Below, piece by piece: positions 5,406 to 5,767 of a DNA stretch of 5,767 nt. Origin of the DNA: Syntrophales bacterium. GTDB taxonomy: Bacteria > Desulfobacterota > Syntrophia > Syntrophales > UBA2192. Positions within the stretch are counted from its first letter, which is position 1; each line of letters starts with the position of its first letter. The position numbers were made by a program, and so were the translations under genes. The notes beneath the pieces are model-generated. The model had not been told where the DNA came from. It saw only the letters and a program-made list of their open reading frames with translations, and made no database searches. Where the stretch lies: NCBI GenBank assembly GCA_025454095.1, contig JALOPC010000127.1, positions 1 to 5,767 on the forward strand, given 5' to 3'.

Positions 5406-5767
5406 ATGCTGAGGAGCAAGGAACAGTACCGGGAACGGCTGTTCGGGATGCGGCCCAACATCTATATAGGCGGGGAGAAGGTCGGCCGCGACGACCATCG
5501 CCTGATTCCGGGAATCAACGTCCTCGACGTCACCTATGAGCTGGCTCTCGATCCGAAGTGGAAAGGGCTGATGACCGTTCACTCTCCTCTCATCGGCGAG
5601 GAGATCAACCGGTTCGCTCACTTGCCCCGGCATCCCTACGACCTGATGCAGAAGCAGAAGATGATCCGCCTGGCGGCGCGGCGCGTCGGCGGCTGCATCC
5701 ACCGGTGCATGGGGCACGATGCGATCAACGCGCTGGCCATCTGCACGAAGGAGATCGACGAGGCGAA
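5406..5767 (+). CDS. abfD: 4-hydroxybutyryl-CoA dehydratase / vinylacetyl-CoA isomerase family protein (N-terminal part)
   Basis: The first 120 codons of a gene leaving the window on the right; family members are about 490 residues. AbfD is a cytoplasmic FAD and [4Fe-4S] enzyme that dehydrates 4-hydroxybutyryl-CoA to crotonyl-CoA through a radical mechanism and isomerises vinylacetyl-CoA. Visible marks are the opening SKEQYRERLFGMRPNIYIGG, the T-Y-E-L-A-x-D-P segment (43-50), I-N-R-F (67-70), and G-C-I-H-R-C-M-G-H-D-A (96-106). The pair C97/C101 has the C-x3-C spacing of cluster ligands Cys99/Cys103 in the Clostridium aminobutyricum enzyme. The other ligands (His292, Cys299) lie outside the window. 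The flavin-dependent 4-hydroxyphenylacetate 3-hydroxylase (HpaB) relatives lack this Cys pair as far as I recall, so an AbfD-type enzyme is favoured. The substrate could still differ from 4-hydroxybutyryl-CoA. Transcription is probably from the sigma-54 promoter at 5314-5329. Confidence 0.85.
   Translation, partial: MLRSKEQYRERLFGMRPNIYIGGEKVGRDDHRLIPGINVLDVTYELALDPKWKGLMTVHSPLIGEEINRFAHLPRHPYDLMQKQKMIRLAARRVGGCIHRCMGHDAINALAICTKEIDEA

Noticed and set aside
2059..5412. A 1117-codon open frame on the plus strand, antisense to the CoA-transferase and activator genes
   Set aside because: It is rich in Arg, Pro, Gly, Ala, Asp and Val with no recognisable domain, lacks a ribosome binding site, and covers two strongly recognised genes. 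It is a GC-bias shadow that happens to run through the control region.
1..5767. tRNA, rRNA, CRISPR array, insertion sequence or prophage
   Set aside because: I saw no cloverleaf-like element, regularly spaced repeats, transposase motifs or terminal inverted repeats.

Overview
The window is a GC-rich bacterial segment. A bEBP-type sigma-54 activator, an AMACR-like CoA-transferase and the start of an oxygen-sensitive 4-hydroxybutyryl-CoA dehydratase-type enzyme suggest an anaerobe. A syntrophic or sulfate-reducing member of the Desulfobacterota (former Deltaproteobacteria) is my best guess; this is inferred from gene content, not from a phylogenetic marker.

Layout, left to right. (1) 1-72, minus strand: first 24 codons of a small gene running off the left edge, with a strong Shine-Dalgarno and an extended -10 promoter; possibly DksA/TraR-like. 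(2) 73-439: non-coding, with that promoter and a weak terminator-like hairpin. (3) 440-1706, minus: an M20D amidohydrolase closely resembling AbgA (p-aminobenzoyl-glutamate hydrolase), broken near its 3' end by an apparent deletion of about 47 nt that shifts the frame. Its own consensus promoter has a perfect 12-bp palindrome over the -35. (4) 1707-1983: non-coding apart from that promoter and a GC-rich dyad. (5) 1984-3159, minus: a family III CoA-transferase / alpha-methylacyl-CoA racemase-like protein lacking the catalytic aspartate. (6) 3178-5151, minus: a 657-residue sigma-54-dependent activator (GAF-PAS-AAA+-Fis HTH, AcoR/DhaR type), 18 nt upstream of the CoA-transferase and very probably in its operon. 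(7) 5152-5405: divergent control region. (8) 5406 to the right edge, plus: N-terminal 120 codons of a 4-hydroxybutyryl-CoA dehydratase / vinylacetyl-CoA isomerase (AbfD) family protein.

The most coherent unit is the right half. The control region holds four TGTCCC/GGGACA half-sites next to the activator gene, then an AT-rich stretch, then a well-spaced sigma-54 promoter (TGGCAC with GG-N10-GC) facing the AbfD-like gene. This reads as a self-contained switch: the activator senses a ligand through GAF/PAS, binds the half-sites about 110-170 bp upstream of the start site, and fires a sigma-54 promoter for a radical-type acyl-CoA dehydratase. The co-transcribed CoA-transferase would be expected to handle an acyl-CoA in the same pathway, but its missing aspartate makes its chemistry uncertain. 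The substrate cannot be read from this window.
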